A stretch of DNA of 64,000 nt from Qipengyuania sp. ABI-127-1 (GTDB taxonomy: Bacteria > Pseudomonadota > Alphaproteobacteria > Sphingomonadales > Sphingomonadaceae). Shown here in pieces: positions 51,445 to 60,462 of the stretch (its first letter is position 1; each line of letters begins with the position of its first letter). Where the stretch lies: positions 248,001-312,000 of the forward strand of contig JALJCR010000001.1 in NCBI GenBank assembly GCA_022953095.1. The letters run 5' to 3'. The notes beneath the pieces are model-generated. The model was not told the DNA's origin, ran no database searches, and saw only the letters and a program-made list of their open reading frames with translations. Position numbers and translations under genes: made by a program.

Positions 51445-52116
51445 ATGGAAAAGGCAGAGACTCCGCTTCAACAAGTGCAGGCGAATATCGTCAAGGCCTG
51501 CAAGATCGCCCGCCGCGAACCCGCGGAGGTCACGCTGATCGCGGTCAGTAAGACGCATCCCGCAGAGGCGATCGAACCGCTGCTGCGCGAAGGCCAGCGC
51601 CATTTCGGCGAGAATCGGGTGCAGGAAGCGCAGGGCAAATGGCCCGCGCTGCGCGAGGCGCATCCCGCGGCGCAATTGCACCTCATCGGCCAATTGCAAT
51701 CGAACAAGGCGGAGGACGCCGTGGCATTGTTCGATGTGATCCACTCACTCGATCGACCAAGCCTGGTTAAAGCGCTCGCCAAGGCGATGGACAAGCTCGG
51801 CAAACGCGTGCCGTGTTTCGTGCAGGTCGATGTCGGCGAGGAAGACCAGAAGGGCGGCTGCCCGGTGGCGGACCTGCCTGCATTGCTCGAACAGGCGCAA
51901 GGCGCCGACATCCCGGTGGCAGGCCTGATGTGCATTCCGCCCTTCGATATCGAGCCCGCGCCCTTCTTCGCTTTCCTCGACAAGCTCGCCCGCGATCATG
52001 GCCTGGACGGCCTCAGCATGGGCATGAGCGGGGATTACGAAACCGCGATCAGGCTAGGCGCGACGCATGTGCGCGTGGGCACGGCCCTGTTCGGCGAGCG
52101 CAGCAAACCCGCCTAG
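51445..52116 (+). CDS. YggS family PLP homeostasis protein
   Basis: 223 residues, a PLP-binding TIM barrel. LIAVSKTHPAEAIEPLL carries the PLP Lys, HFGENRVQEAQGKW and HLIGQLQSNKAEDAV are typical, and SMGMSGDYETAIRLGATHVR with VGTALFGER ends the protein. It buffers PLP and affects amino-acid and keto-acid balance. The ATG at 51445 is preferred to GTG at 51442. A TATAGC hexamer eight bases upstream would leave almost no leader, so the message may be leaderless. Confidence 0.93.
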   Translation: MEKAETPLQQVQANIVKACKIARREPAEVTLIAVSKTHPAEAIEPLLREGQRHFGENRVQEAQGKWPALREAHPAAQLHLIGQLQSNKAEDAVALFDVIHSLDRPSLVKALAKAMDKLGKRVPCFVQVDVGEEDQKGGCPVADLPALLEQAQGADIPVAGLMCIPPFDIEPAPFFAFLDKLARDHGLDGLSMGMSGDYETAIRLGATHVRVGTALFGERSKPA

Positions 52117-52122
52117 CCCCAT

Positions 52123-52184
52123 CCCCAAGCAGCGACGCGGTAGGGGGAGGAAGATCCCCGCCCTCAAGTAGCGAAGCGGTAGGG
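52123..52184. repeat. Two imperfect tandem copies of AAG(C/T)AGCGA(C/A)GCGGTAGGG
   Basis: CCCCAAGCAGCGACGCGGTA followed by GGGGG (52123-52147) and CCCTCAAGTAGCGAAGCGGT followed by AGGG (52161-52184) are direct repeats of about 24 bases. They fill the 75-bp gap between the convergent yggS and glnD ends. The CCCC/GGGG ends allow each unit to form a small hairpin. Confidence 0.75.
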
Positions 52185-52191
52185 CGATAAA

Positions 52192-54951
52192 TTACGCGTT
52201 TTCCAGCCGGTCCTGCGTGGCGTCGCTGGCGGCTTCGATCAGGCGCGCCTCGATGCGGTTCATCCGTTCGCCCGGCTCCAGCTTTCCTCCGGTCAGGTCG
52301 GTCACGTAGAACGTGTCGGCCGCGCGCTCGCCATAATTGGTGATATGGGCGGAATGGACCACCAGCCGGCTTTCGAACAGCGCTCGCGCCAGCCGGTTCA
52401 GCAGCGCCGGGCGATCGCGGGCATTCACTTCGATCACCGTGAAGCGGTTCGAGGCCTTGTTGTCGAACAGCACGCGCGGTGCGACATCGAAGGCGCGCGC
52501 GCGGCTGTGCGCCAGCGGGCGCTGCGCCAGGCGCGGGGCGAGATCGACCTTGTTGGCCAGCGCATCGGCGATGCTGGTCTTGAGCCGTTCGAGCTGCCCC
52601 TCTTCGGCAAAGGGATCGCCATGCGGGTCCTGAACGAGGAAATTGTCTAGTGCCCAGCCGGTGCGCGTGGTGTGGATGCGTGCATCGATGATGTTCCCGC
52701 CCGCCAGATGGATACCTCCGGCGATGCGATAGAAAAGGCCGGGGTGGTCCGCAGCGATCACCGTCACCAGTGTCGCGCCGCGTGCCTCGTAATATTCGCA
52801 GTGGATCGACAGCTCGTGTTCCTGCTCGCGCGCGGCGGAATAGTGAACGAGATTGAGCGCGATGATGTCGGGCGGCTCTGCGATCCAGTAAGCATCCCCC
52901 ATCGTATCGGCCAGATTCTCGACCAGTCCGGCCTTAGTGCCCAGCAGTTCAACCACTTCGGCCTGCTTGTGGGCGATTGTCTGCTCGCGGCCATGACGCA
53001 TATGGCCGAGGCGAAGCCGCTCGCTCGATATATCGTAAAGTTCACCCAGAAGCTGGCCCTTCCAGCTATTCCAGGTGCCCGGACCCACCGCGCGGATATC
53101 GACTGCCGTCAGAATGGCGAGATGGCGCAGCCGCTCGGCGCTCTGTACCTGCGCCACGAAATCCTCGATCGTCTTGGGATCGGTCAGGTCGCGCTTCTGC
53201 GCGGTGTGGCTCATCAGCAGGTGATTGAGCACCAGCCAGGCGACCAATTCCGTTTCGCTCTCGCTCAGGCCGAAGCGCGGGCAGAGTTCCCTTGCCACTT
53301 CCGCGCCCAGCACCGAATGGTCGCCCCCGCGCCCCTTGGCGATATCGTGCAGTAGTACGGCGACATAGGCGACGCGGCGCGAGCCGACCTTGTGGATCAG
53401 CCGCGTGGCGCGCGGGTGGTCGTCGGCCAGTTCACCCTTCTCGATCTTGTTGAGCAGGCCGATCGCGCGGATAGTGTGTTCGTCCACCGTGTAATGATGG
53501 TACATGTCGAACTGCATCTGCGCGTTGACCTTGCCGAAATCGGGCACGAATTTTCCGAACACGCCCGCTTCGTTCATCCAGCGCAGCACTGTTTCGGGAT
53601 CATTCCGGCCGCATAGCAGATCGAGGAACAACGCGTTGGCGCGCTCGTCTTCGCGGATCGCGTTGTCGATCAAGCCGCTGTCGCGGTTCGCCTGCCGCAT
53701 GGTTTCGGGATGTATCTCCAGCCCTTCCGCTTCTGCGAGCTGGAAGATTTCGATCAGCCGCACCGGGTTGCGCTTGAACCAGTCGTCCGATGGCGCGCCG
53801 ATCTTGCCGCCATGGACCCGGTAACCCTTGACCTGCCGCGATCTGGCCTTCCAACCGGCGAAAAAGCCGGCCCGCGCGGTCTTGGCTTCGAACTGCTCGT
53901 CGATATGCGCCAGGAACACGCCGGTGAGCGAGCCGACGCGCTTAGCCTGCAAAAAATAGAACTGCATGAAGCGCTCGACCGCGCTTTTGCCGGGACGCTC
54001 GGCAAAATTCATCCGCTCGGCGATGCGGCGCTGGAGGTCGAAAGTGAGACGATCTTCTGCCCGCCCGGTAATCACATGCATATGGCCGCGCACGGCGAGG
54101 AGAAAGTTCTCTGCCCTGCGAAAACTGCGATATTCCGCGCGGGTGAACAGCCCCACATCGACCAGTTCCGACGCGGTGCGCACGCGGTGGATGAACTTGC
54201 CGATCCAATAGAGCGTGTGCAGGTCGCGCAAGCCCCCCTTGCCGTCCTTCACATTGGGTTCGACGACATAGCGGCTGTCGCCCATGCGTTTGTGGCGCGC
54301 GTTGCGCTCGGCGAGCTTCTCGGTGACGAACAGGCGTTCGTTGCCGCGCACCACCTCCATGGTGAATCGCCGCGATCCCTCATCGTACAGCTCCTGGTCG
54401 CCCCAGACATAGCGCCCCTCGAGCAACGCTGTCCGAATGGTCAGATCGGTCTTCGACAGCCGTATCGCATCATCGAGCGTGCGCGTGGAATGGCCGACCT
54501 TCAGGCCCAGGTCCCATAGGAGGTAGAGCATCGCCTCGACCACCTGTTCGCACCAGGCGGTCTTCCGGCCGCCTACCAGAAAGGCGATGTCGACATCCGA
54601 ATGCGGTGACATTTCCGAGCGTCCATACCCACCCACCGCCATGACCGCGAGCCGCTCGGCCTGCGAACGATTGGCGCTGGGGTACAGGTGGGTCGTCGCG
54701 TGGTCGTGGATGACCCGGATCAGCTGGTCTATCAGAAACGCAAACCCGCCCGCGTTTTCGTGCCCCGCCGACGGTTTTTCTTCCAGGCGGCGGGCAAGCT
54801 CGGCGCGCCCGTCGTCGAGCGCTCCCTTGAGCAGTTTCACGACGTGCGGGCGCGCCTTGCCACCGTGCTCCCCGACGAGGGCTTCGATCGCGGAGGCAAG
54901 TCGGCGCCTGTCGATGATCGCGCGCTGTCGGGGGACACGGTCCGGGCTCAA
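52192..54951 (-). CDS. glnD: [Protein-PII] uridylyltransferase/uridylyl-removing enzyme
   Basis: 919 residues from a TTG start at 54951, chosen because the conserved N-terminus (RAIIDRRRLASAIEALVGE) follows at once. The longer ORF would run back inside the acyl-CoA synthetase gene. The nucleotidyltransferase domain has AVGGYGRSEMSPHSDVDIAF (about 105-125), the HD domain HDIAKGRGGDHSVLGA (middle), and two ACT domains close the protein. It adds or removes UMP on PII according to glutamine. The TTGA overlap with the synthetase stop suggests coupled translation, an unusual pairing. glnB is not in the window. Confidence 0.95.
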   Translation of the reverse strand: MSPDRVPRQRAIIDRRRLASAIEALVGEHGGKARPHVVKLLKGALDDGRAELARRLEEKPSAGHENAGGFAFLIDQLIRVIHDHATTHLYPSANRSQAERLAVMAVGGYGRSEMSPHSDVDIAFLVGGRKTAWCEQVVEAMLYLLWDLGLKVGHSTRTLDDAIRLSKTDLTIRTALLEGRYVWGDQELYDEGSRRFTMEVVRGNERLFVTEKLAERNARHKRMGDSRYVVEPNVKDGKGGLRDLHTLYWIGKFIHRVRTASELVDVGLFTRAEYRSFRRAENFLLAVRGHMHVITGRAEDRLTFDLQRRIAERMNFAERPGKSAVERFMQFYFLQAKRVGSLTGVFLAHIDEQFEAKTARAGFFAGWKARSRQVKGYRVHGGKIGAPSDDWFKRNPVRLIEIFQLAEAEGLEIHPETMRQANRDSGLIDNAIREDERANALFLDLLCGRNDPETVLRWMNEAGVFGKFVPDFGKVNAQMQFDMYHHYTVDEHTIRAIGLLNKIEKGELADDHPRATRLIHKVGSRRVAYVAVLLHDIAKGRGGDHSVLGAEVARELCPRFGLSESETELVAWLVLNHLLMSHTAQKRDLTDPKTIEDFVAQVQSAERLRHLAILTAVDIRAVGPGTWNSWKGQLLGELYDISSERLRLGHMRHGREQTIAHKQAEVVELLGTKAGLVENLADTMGDAYWIAEPPDIIALNLVHYSAAREQEHELSIHCEYYEARGATLVTVIAADHPGLFYRIAGGIHLAGGNIIDARIHTTRTGWALDNFLVQDPHGDPFAEEGQLERLKTSIADALANKVDLAPRLAQRPLAHSRARAFDVAPRVLFDNKASNRFTVIEVNARDRPALLNRLARALFESRLVVHSAHITNYGERAADTFYVTDLTGGKLEPGERMNRIEARLIEAASDATQDRLENA

Positions 54952-56642
54952 GCGGCGAGATGCTCCTTGGCAAAGGTCGCCTTGACTGTGCGCTTGTCGA
55001 CCTTTTGGGTGCCCAGGCGCGGCAATTGTTCCTCGCTGCGCCACATGATCGTCGGAACCTTGAAAGCGGCAATGTGCTCATGCAGGAATTCCTGCAGATC
55101 CTCGGGCGTCAGGTCCCTGCCTTCATGCGTGTGATAGACGGCTGCCGGGATTTCGCCGAAGCGTTCGTCGGGCAGGCCGAAGACCGAGCACTCCGCCACG
55201 GCAGGATGTGCGTAGATCGCCTCTTCCACCTCGAGACAGGAAATATTCTCGCCGCCGCGAATGATGATGTCCTTCTTGCGGTCGACGATGAACAGGTAAT
55301 TGTCTTCGTCGAGATAGCCGAGATCGCCGGTACGGAAATAGGCATCGTCCGAATAGGCGGCCCTGGTCGCGTCCTCGTCCTTCCAATAGCCGAGGAAGTT
55401 GCACACCGAACGGATCGAAACCTCGCCGATCACACCCTGTTCCAGCGGTGTACCGTCATCATCGAGGATCGCCATATCGACCAGCGGGAGCGAGGGCATG
55501 CCTGTGCTGCTGGGCTTGGCGAGATAGTTCTCGTTGAGATTGCCCGCGCCCACGCCGTTGGTTTCGGTCAGGCCGTAACCCAAAACCGGATAGCCGTCCT
55601 GAAAGGCGTCCTTGATCTTCTTGACGTGTTCGATGGGGCGCGCCGCGCCGCCGCCGGCAAAGGTCTTGCATTGCGACAGGTCGTATTTCTCGCGCTCGGG
55701 ATGGACCGCGATTTCGTAGCTCATCAGTGGAACGCCGACGAAATAGGTGATCTGTTCCTCGGCCAGCAGGCGCAGTGCTTCGGTCGCATCCCACTTGGGC
55801 ATGAGCACCAGCTTGCGGCCCATGGCGAAACTCTGAAGGAACAGCGGGACCTCGCCGGTCACATGGAACAGCGGCACTGCAACCAGAGCGGATGGCTGGA
55901 CCGTGGGAGCCTCGCCCCGTTCGGTCAGTAATTGCAGCATCATCGCGGTCTGGCAGACGTAGTTCATCGTGCCCGAAACGACCCCAAGATGATCCGAATA
56001 GGCCCCCTTGGGGTGGCCGGTCGATCCCGACGTGTAGAGGATGGTGGCCAAATCGTCAGGCCCGATCTGGCCGAGCATCTTCATCGCCGTGTCGCCTGCG
56101 GCCCATACCGAAGCCAGGCCTTGGGACGGAACGCCATGGTCGAACACGATGACCTTGGCCGGGTGGTCTTCGTCCTCGAGCCGTGCGGCACGCTGCGGAT
56201 CGGCCAGCACCAGCTTGCATTCGCACAGCTTGATTCCATAAGCGAGTTCCTCGCCCGTCCACCAGCCGTTGAGCAGCGTTGCGCAGCCGCCGGCCATCAG
56301 AATGCCCATATAGGCGACGATCCAGTTGGACGAATTGCGCGCGGCGATGCCGACACGGTCGCCCTTCTCGATGCCATGCTCGGTGGCCAGGCTGTGGGCC
56401 ACATGCGTGGCGGCATGCCAGACCTCGCCAAAGGTCATCCGCTGGTCGCCTTCGACAAGGAAGGTCTCGTCCTTCTTCTCGTTGCAGAAATGCGCGAAGT
56501 AATGGACGACGCTGGGCGGGGCGTTCTTGAAGGCGGGCATGGTCACGCCGCGGCGGGTGACTTCGGTGAGCTCGAACATCTGGCCGGGCGCGGTCACGGC
56601 CTTCGTGATCCGGTCGATATCCTGGTCGAGTTGTGTCGGCAT
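54948..56642 (-). CDS. Acyl-CoA synthetase (AMP-forming, class I)
   Basis: 564 residues. The P-loop-like ATILYTSGSTGHPKGAYSDH, LGYGLTETNG, YFRTGDLGYLDEDNYLFIVD and RKKDIIIRGGENISCLEVEE are the adenylation motifs; the C-terminal catalytic Lys lies in RLGTQKVDKRTVK. It activates a carboxylic acid, probably a fatty acid, to its CoA thioester in two steps. The ATG at 56642 is chosen over one eleven codons upstream. The stop overlaps the glnD start. The gene is divergent from lgt across 165 bp. Confidence 0.92.
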   Translation of the reverse strand: MPTQLDQDIDRITKAVTAPGQMFELTEVTRRGVTMPAFKNAPPSVVHYFAHFCNEKKDETFLVEGDQRMTFGEVWHAATHVAHSLATEHGIEKGDRVGIAARNSSNWIVAYMGILMAGGCATLLNGWWTGEELAYGIKLCECKLVLADPQRAARLEDEDHPAKVIVFDHGVPSQGLASVWAAGDTAMKMLGQIGPDDLATILYTSGSTGHPKGAYSDHLGVVSGTMNYVCQTAMMLQLLTERGEAPTVQPSALVAVPLFHVTGEVPLFLQSFAMGRKLVLMPKWDATEALRLLAEEQITYFVGVPLMSYEIAVHPEREKYDLSQCKTFAGGGAARPIEHVKKIKDAFQDGYPVLGYGLTETNGVGAGNLNENYLAKPSSTGMPSLPLVDMAILDDDGTPLEQGVIGEVSIRSVCNFLGYWKDEDATRAAYSDDAYFRTGDLGYLDEDNYLFIVDRKKDIIIRGGENISCLEVEEAIYAHPAVAECSVFGLPDERFGEIPAAVYHTHEGRDLTPEDLQEFLHEHIAAFKVPTIMWRSEEQLPRLGTQKVDKRTVKATFAKEHLAA

Positions 56643-56807
56643 GGGTTGTTTCGTGTCCTCTCCAATACGGCGCACGGCCTCATGTTCGAGGCTCGCGCAT
56701 AAATAGCGGCTCGACGCAGGCTTTCCCCAAAACCCCTGCTATGCCAAAAGCCGCTCCCGATGGGTCGCCGGTTGCGGCCTTGAACATACCTCTAAGGGGA
56801 ATACGAC

Positions 56808-57683
56808 TTGCTGTCACTACTGGCTGCATCGGGCGCGGCGGAACCGATCTACTGGGAAAATCTCGGGCTCAGGCCCTATCTTTTCGAGATCGGCGGTTTC
56901 CAGCTGCGCTTCTATTCGCTCGCCTATCTGGTCGGCATATTGCTGGCCTATTGGCACCTGTCGAAGATGATCAAGGCGCCTGGTGCCCCGATGGCGCAGC
57001 GCCATGCCGACGACCTGTTCTTCTACTGCACGCTGGGCGTCATCCTGGGCGGTCGGCTCGGTTATGCGGCTTTCTACAAGCCCGAACTGTTCGGCGGGGT
57101 GGAACTGTTCAAGCTGTGGGAAGGCGGGATGAGCTTCCATGGCGGGGTGATCGGCGTGCTCGTGGCGATCAGCTGGGTCGCCTGGCGCGGCGGCCTGAAC
57201 TGGCTGCGCATCTGCGATTATATCGCGGTTAACGTGCCGTTCGCCTACATGCTCGGACGCTTGGCCAACTTCATCAATGGCGAACTTTACGGCCGGCCGG
57301 TGGAAGGCGATTTTCCTCTGGCGATGGTCTTCCCGACCGATCCCGACCAGCTCGCGCGCCATCCCAGCCAGCTCTATCAGGCCGGGTTCGAGGGGTTGCT
57401 GCTCGGCTTGCTGCTCTTCGCGCTCTTCTGGAAAACGCGTGCGCGCTACCGTGCAGGCCTGCTGGTCGGTCTGTTCACCGCCGGCATGGGGCTCGGCCGG
57501 TTCCTGATGGAATTCTTTCGCGAACCCGATGCGCACCTCGCCTATGTCGTGGTCGAAACCGGCCTCTCGCGCGGGCAATGGCTGAGCCTGCCGATGATCG
57601 GAATCGGCCTGGTGGTCATGGTGTATGCGCTGGTCAAACCTCCCGTCGGGGGGGCTGCCGGGGCAAGACCGCAGGCCGCATGA
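56808..57683 (+). CDS. lgt: Prolipoprotein diacylglyceryl transferase
   Basis: 291 residues from a TTG start at 56808, preceded by AAGGGGA at good spacing. Seven or so membrane helices are visible. The signature GRLANFINGELYGRP and the catalytic region GGMSFHGGVIGVL are intact, and HPSQLYQAGFEGLLL ends the core. It transfers diacylglycerol to the lipobox Cys of prolipoproteins and so acts on every lipoprotein encoded in this window. The stop overlaps the following methyltransferase start by four bases. Confidence 0.96.
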   Translation: MLSLLAASGAAEPIYWENLGLRPYLFEIGGFQLRFYSLAYLVGILLAYWHLSKMIKAPGAPMAQRHADDLFFYCTLGVILGGRLGYAAFYKPELFGGVELFKLWEGGMSFHGGVIGVLVAISWVAWRGGLNWLRICDYIAVNVPFAYMLGRLANFINGELYGRPVEGDFPLAMVFPTDPDQLARHPSQLYQAGFEGLLLGLLLFALFWKTRARYRAGLLVGLFTAGMGLGRFLMEFFREPDAHLAYVVVETGLSRGQWLSLPMIGIGLVVMVYALVKPPVGGAAGARPQAA

Positions 57684-58774
57684 GCGCAGGCACTACCGAG
57701 CTTGCGGGCATCTTCCGCCGCCTGATCGAAAGCCACGGGCCGATGCCGGTTTCGCGCTATATGGGCGAAAGCAACGCGCGCTATTACACCACCCGCGACC
57801 CGCTGGGGGCGCCACGCGAATCGGGCGGGGGCGATTTCACCACCGCGCCCGAAATCAGCCAGATGTTCGGCGAAATGGCCGGACTGTGGCTGGCCGATAT
57901 CTGGGTGCGCGCAGGCCGCCACAGCGATGCCATATATGTCGAATTGGGGCCGGGCCGCGGAACGCTGGCCAGGGATGCGCTGCGCGCCATGGCCAGCCAG
58001 GGTCTGCGGCCCGAGGTGCATCTGGTCGAGGGATCGGAAGCGCTGCGCAAGATCCAGGGCGGCACTCTGGCCGGAGCGCAGTTTCACGATTCGATCGATA
58101 CGCTGCCGGAGAATCGCCCGCTTTTGCTGCTCGCCAATGAATTCCTCGACGCGCTCCCGATTCGCCAATTGGTGATGACCGCCCAGGGCTGGCGCGAGCG
58201 CATGGTCGGGCTGGAGGGGCGCGCGTTCGCCTTTGTGTCCGGCCCCAGCCCGATGACCGAGGCCGTTCCCGAAGATCTGCGCGCCGCGCAGCCGGATACG
58301 GTGATCGAAACCTGTCCCGCTGCGGCGGCATTGATCGAGGCGCTGGCCCGGAGGCTCGATGTGCAGGGCGGGGCGGCGCTGTTTATCGATTATGGCCATC
58401 TCGCGCTGCGGACCGGGTCGACGCTGCAGGCGGTCAAGGCGCATGAAAAGGTCGATGTGTTCGACGCACCGGGCGAGATGGATCTGACCGCGCATGTCGA
58501 TTTCGCCACGCTCGATGCGATCGCGCGCCGGGAAGGTGTGGCGAGCTCGCTCACGACGCAGGGTGCATGGCTCGCCGCGATGGGCATCGGCCTGCGCGCG
58601 CAGTCTCTGGCGAAGGCATCGCCCGCCCGCGCCGAGGAAATCGGGCTGGCACACGACCGGCTCGTCCAGCCCGACGCGATGGGCGAGTTGTTCAAATGCA
58701 TGGCGCTGACCGCGCGCGACTGGCCGCGCGGAGCGGGTTTTCCCGAAGGTCAGCGGAGGAAACCTGACGGATGA
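57680..58774 (+). CDS. SAM-dependent methyltransferase, MidA/NDUFAF7 family
   Basis: 364 residues. GPMPVSRYMGESNARYYTTR and GGGDFTTAPEISQMFGEMAG are diagnostic of the DUF185/NDUFAF7 family. YVELGPGRGTLARDALRAM is the SAM-binding motif, followed by LLLANEFLDALPIRQLV. The mitochondrial homologue methylates an arginine of complex I subunit NDUFS2, so a respiratory complex I role is likely. The start overlaps lgt (ATGA); this lgt-MidA pairing suggests joint expression. A tiny ORF overlaps its stop. Confidence 0.9.
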   Translation: MSAGTTELAGIFRRLIESHGPMPVSRYMGESNARYYTTRDPLGAPRESGGGDFTTAPEISQMFGEMAGLWLADIWVRAGRHSDAIYVELGPGRGTLARDALRAMASQGLRPEVHLVEGSEALRKIQGGTLAGAQFHDSIDTLPENRPLLLLANEFLDALPIRQLVMTAQGWRERMVGLEGRAFAFVSGPSPMTEAVPEDLRAAQPDTVIETCPAAAALIEALARRLDVQGGAALFIDYGHLALRTGSTLQAVKAHEKVDVFDAPGEMDLTAHVDFATLDAIARREGVASSLTTQGAWLAAMGIGLRAQSLAKASPARAEEIGLAHDRLVQPDAMGELFKCMALTARDWPRGAGFPEGQRRKPDG

Positions 58775-58854
58775 AGCGCTTGATTGCGCTCCCCGCCCTC
58801 TCGCTCCTAGCAACCTGCCGACCGCAGCCGAACCGATCGAGGAGCGCTGGGTAA
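58771..58854 (+). pseudogene. Tiny lipoprotein-like ORF, possibly frameshifted
   Basis: 27 codons: MKRLIALPALSLLATCRPQP then a short Ser/Arg tail and TAA. The start overlaps the methyltransferase stop (ATGA) and the N-terminus looks like a signal with a lipobox-like LLATC. In another frame the same region continues open to 58925 (EPIEERWVTAERDAVGQIGA), so an original lipoprotein of about 50 residues may be broken by a frameshift. A chance ORF is possible. Confidence 0.35.
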
Positions 58855-58926
58855 CCGCGGAGAGGGATGCCGTCGGCCAGATCGGCGCCAGCGGGCGGAC
58901 GCAGCTATGGTGCAGGGCGCGCTAGG

Positions 58927-60462
58927 TCACAGACCGATGCGTTCCGCCAGCCTGCGTGCGGCCTCCTCGAAGGTGAGCTTGTCTTCGCCGCGATCGACCG
59001 AGAGATTGGCCTCGCGCATCGCCGCAACGTCGATCGCGCCCACCAGCGGTGAGAGGGCTACGACGATGCCCTCGTCCTCGCTCGCTTCCGGGCTGAGCAG
59101 GATAATTGCATCATAGTTCGGAAAGGCGCGTTCGGGATCGTCGAGAAAGACGAGATCGTCGGCGGCGATCCGCCCGTCTGATGTATAGGCTCCGATCACG
59201 TCCGCCTCGCCGGATTTGAGCGCGTTATACATGAAGGTAGGCGAGAAATTGCGCTGGGCAGCAAAGCGCAGCCCATAGGCATTGCGCACGGCCTCCCACT
59301 CGGGCCGCTCGAAGAACTCGGGATCGCCGCCGATGGTCATGGCCTGCCCGCGCGCGGCCAGGTCGCCGATGTCGTTGAACATGCCGAAATGTGCCACTTC
59401 GCGCTGCATCGCTAGGCCATAGGCATTCTCGAAGCCCAACCGGCCGAGGACATGGGTGCCGCTTGTGCGCGCTTCCCACTCGGCGATCTCGGCCAGCATC
59501 GTGTCGCGATCGGGATTGTCGCTGCGCCCCATTTCGTTGGTCCAGATCGTGCCGGTGTAATCGACCAGAATGTCGATCGCCCCGGTCGCCACCGCCCGGT
59601 GCGCCACCGCCGAGCCGAGGCCGTCGCGGTAGTCGACGGCGTAACCTTCCGTCTCGAGCCGCTGCCCGATGAGGCGGGCGAGGATGTACTGCTCGGAGAA
59701 ACCTTTCGCGCCGATCACAATGCGCTCGTCCTTCCCGCCGCCGAACTGGACGAAAAGAGCGGCCAGGATGCCGATCAGTACAGCGCCGAGCGCGCCGAAG
59801 GTCAGCCTGCGGCGGCGCGAGGCCAGGCCTTTCTCAATAGTGCCAAGCAGCGCGTCGGTCACCAGCGCCAGTCCCGCGCTGGCAAGGCATCCGGCCAGCA
59901 CCAGCACCCAGTTCTGCGTCTGCAAGCCGGCGAAGATCGGATCCCCCAGGCTTGGCTGGCCGATGGTGGTCGACAGCGTCGCTGCGCCGATGGTCCACAC
60001 CGCAGCGGTACGGATACCGGCCATGATATAGGGCGCGGACAGCGGCGCCTCGACCAGCCGCAGGCGCTGCCAGAAGGTCATGCCCACGCCGTCGGCAGCC
60101 TCGATCACGCCCGGATCGAGATTGGTCTGCGCAGTCACCGCATTGCGCAGGATCGGCAGCAGGGCATAGAGCGACAGGGCGAGCAGCGCGGGCAAAAAGC
60201 CGAGCGTCGGCAGCCCTTCGCCGAATACGGCGCGCAAGCTGAGCAGGATCGGGAAGAACAACGCCAAGAGGGCGAGGGCAGGAATCGTCTGGACGAGGCT
60301 GGCGAAGCCCAGCGTCGCGCGCGCCACGGCTGGCGAGCGGCTGGCCCAGATGGCGAGCGGCAGGGCAACGGCAATGCCCAGTGCGATGGCGGCGGCCGAC
60401 AGGAGCACATGCGCTGCCAGCTTGTCGCCCAGGCCAAGCAGTATGGTCCCGATGTCGCTCAC
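58927..60462 (-). CDS. Osmoprotectant-type ABC permease fused to substrate-binding domain
   Basis: 511 residues in two parts. Residues 1 to about 235 are an OpuCB/ProW-like permease of about six helices (SLVQTIPALALLALFFPILL, VIEAADGVGMTFWQRLRLVE). From about 245 a glycine-betaine/choline-type binding domain follows (IVIGAKGFSEQYILARLIGQ, VDYTGTIWTNEMG, NAYGLAMQREVAH). The fused layout keeps the binding domain tethered at the outer face of the membrane. Likely ligands are quaternary amines or related small zwitterions; this is family knowledge, not shown here. The start overlaps the ATPase stop by four bases. Confidence 0.9.
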   Translation of the reverse strand: MSDIGTILLGLGDKLAAHVLLSAAAIALGIAVALPLAIWASRSPAVARATLGFASLVQTIPALALLALFFPILLSLRAVFGEGLPTLGFLPALLALSLYALLPILRNAVTAQTNLDPGVIEAADGVGMTFWQRLRLVEAPLSAPYIMAGIRTAAVWTIGAATLSTTIGQPSLGDPIFAGLQTQNWVLVLAGCLASAGLALVTDALLGTIEKGLASRRRRLTFGALGAVLIGILAALFVQFGGGKDERIVIGAKGFSEQYILARLIGQRLETEGYAVDYRDGLGSAVAHRAVATGAIDILVDYTGTIWTNEMGRSDNPDRDTMLAEIAEWEARTSGTHVLGRLGFENAYGLAMQREVAHFGMFNDIGDLAARGQAMTIGGDPEFFERPEWEAVRNAYGLRFAAQRNFSPTFMYNALKSGEADVIGAYTSDGRIAADDLVFLDDPERAFPNYDAIILLSPEASEDEGIVVALSPLVGAIDVAAMREANLSVDRGEDKLTFEEAARRLAERIGL

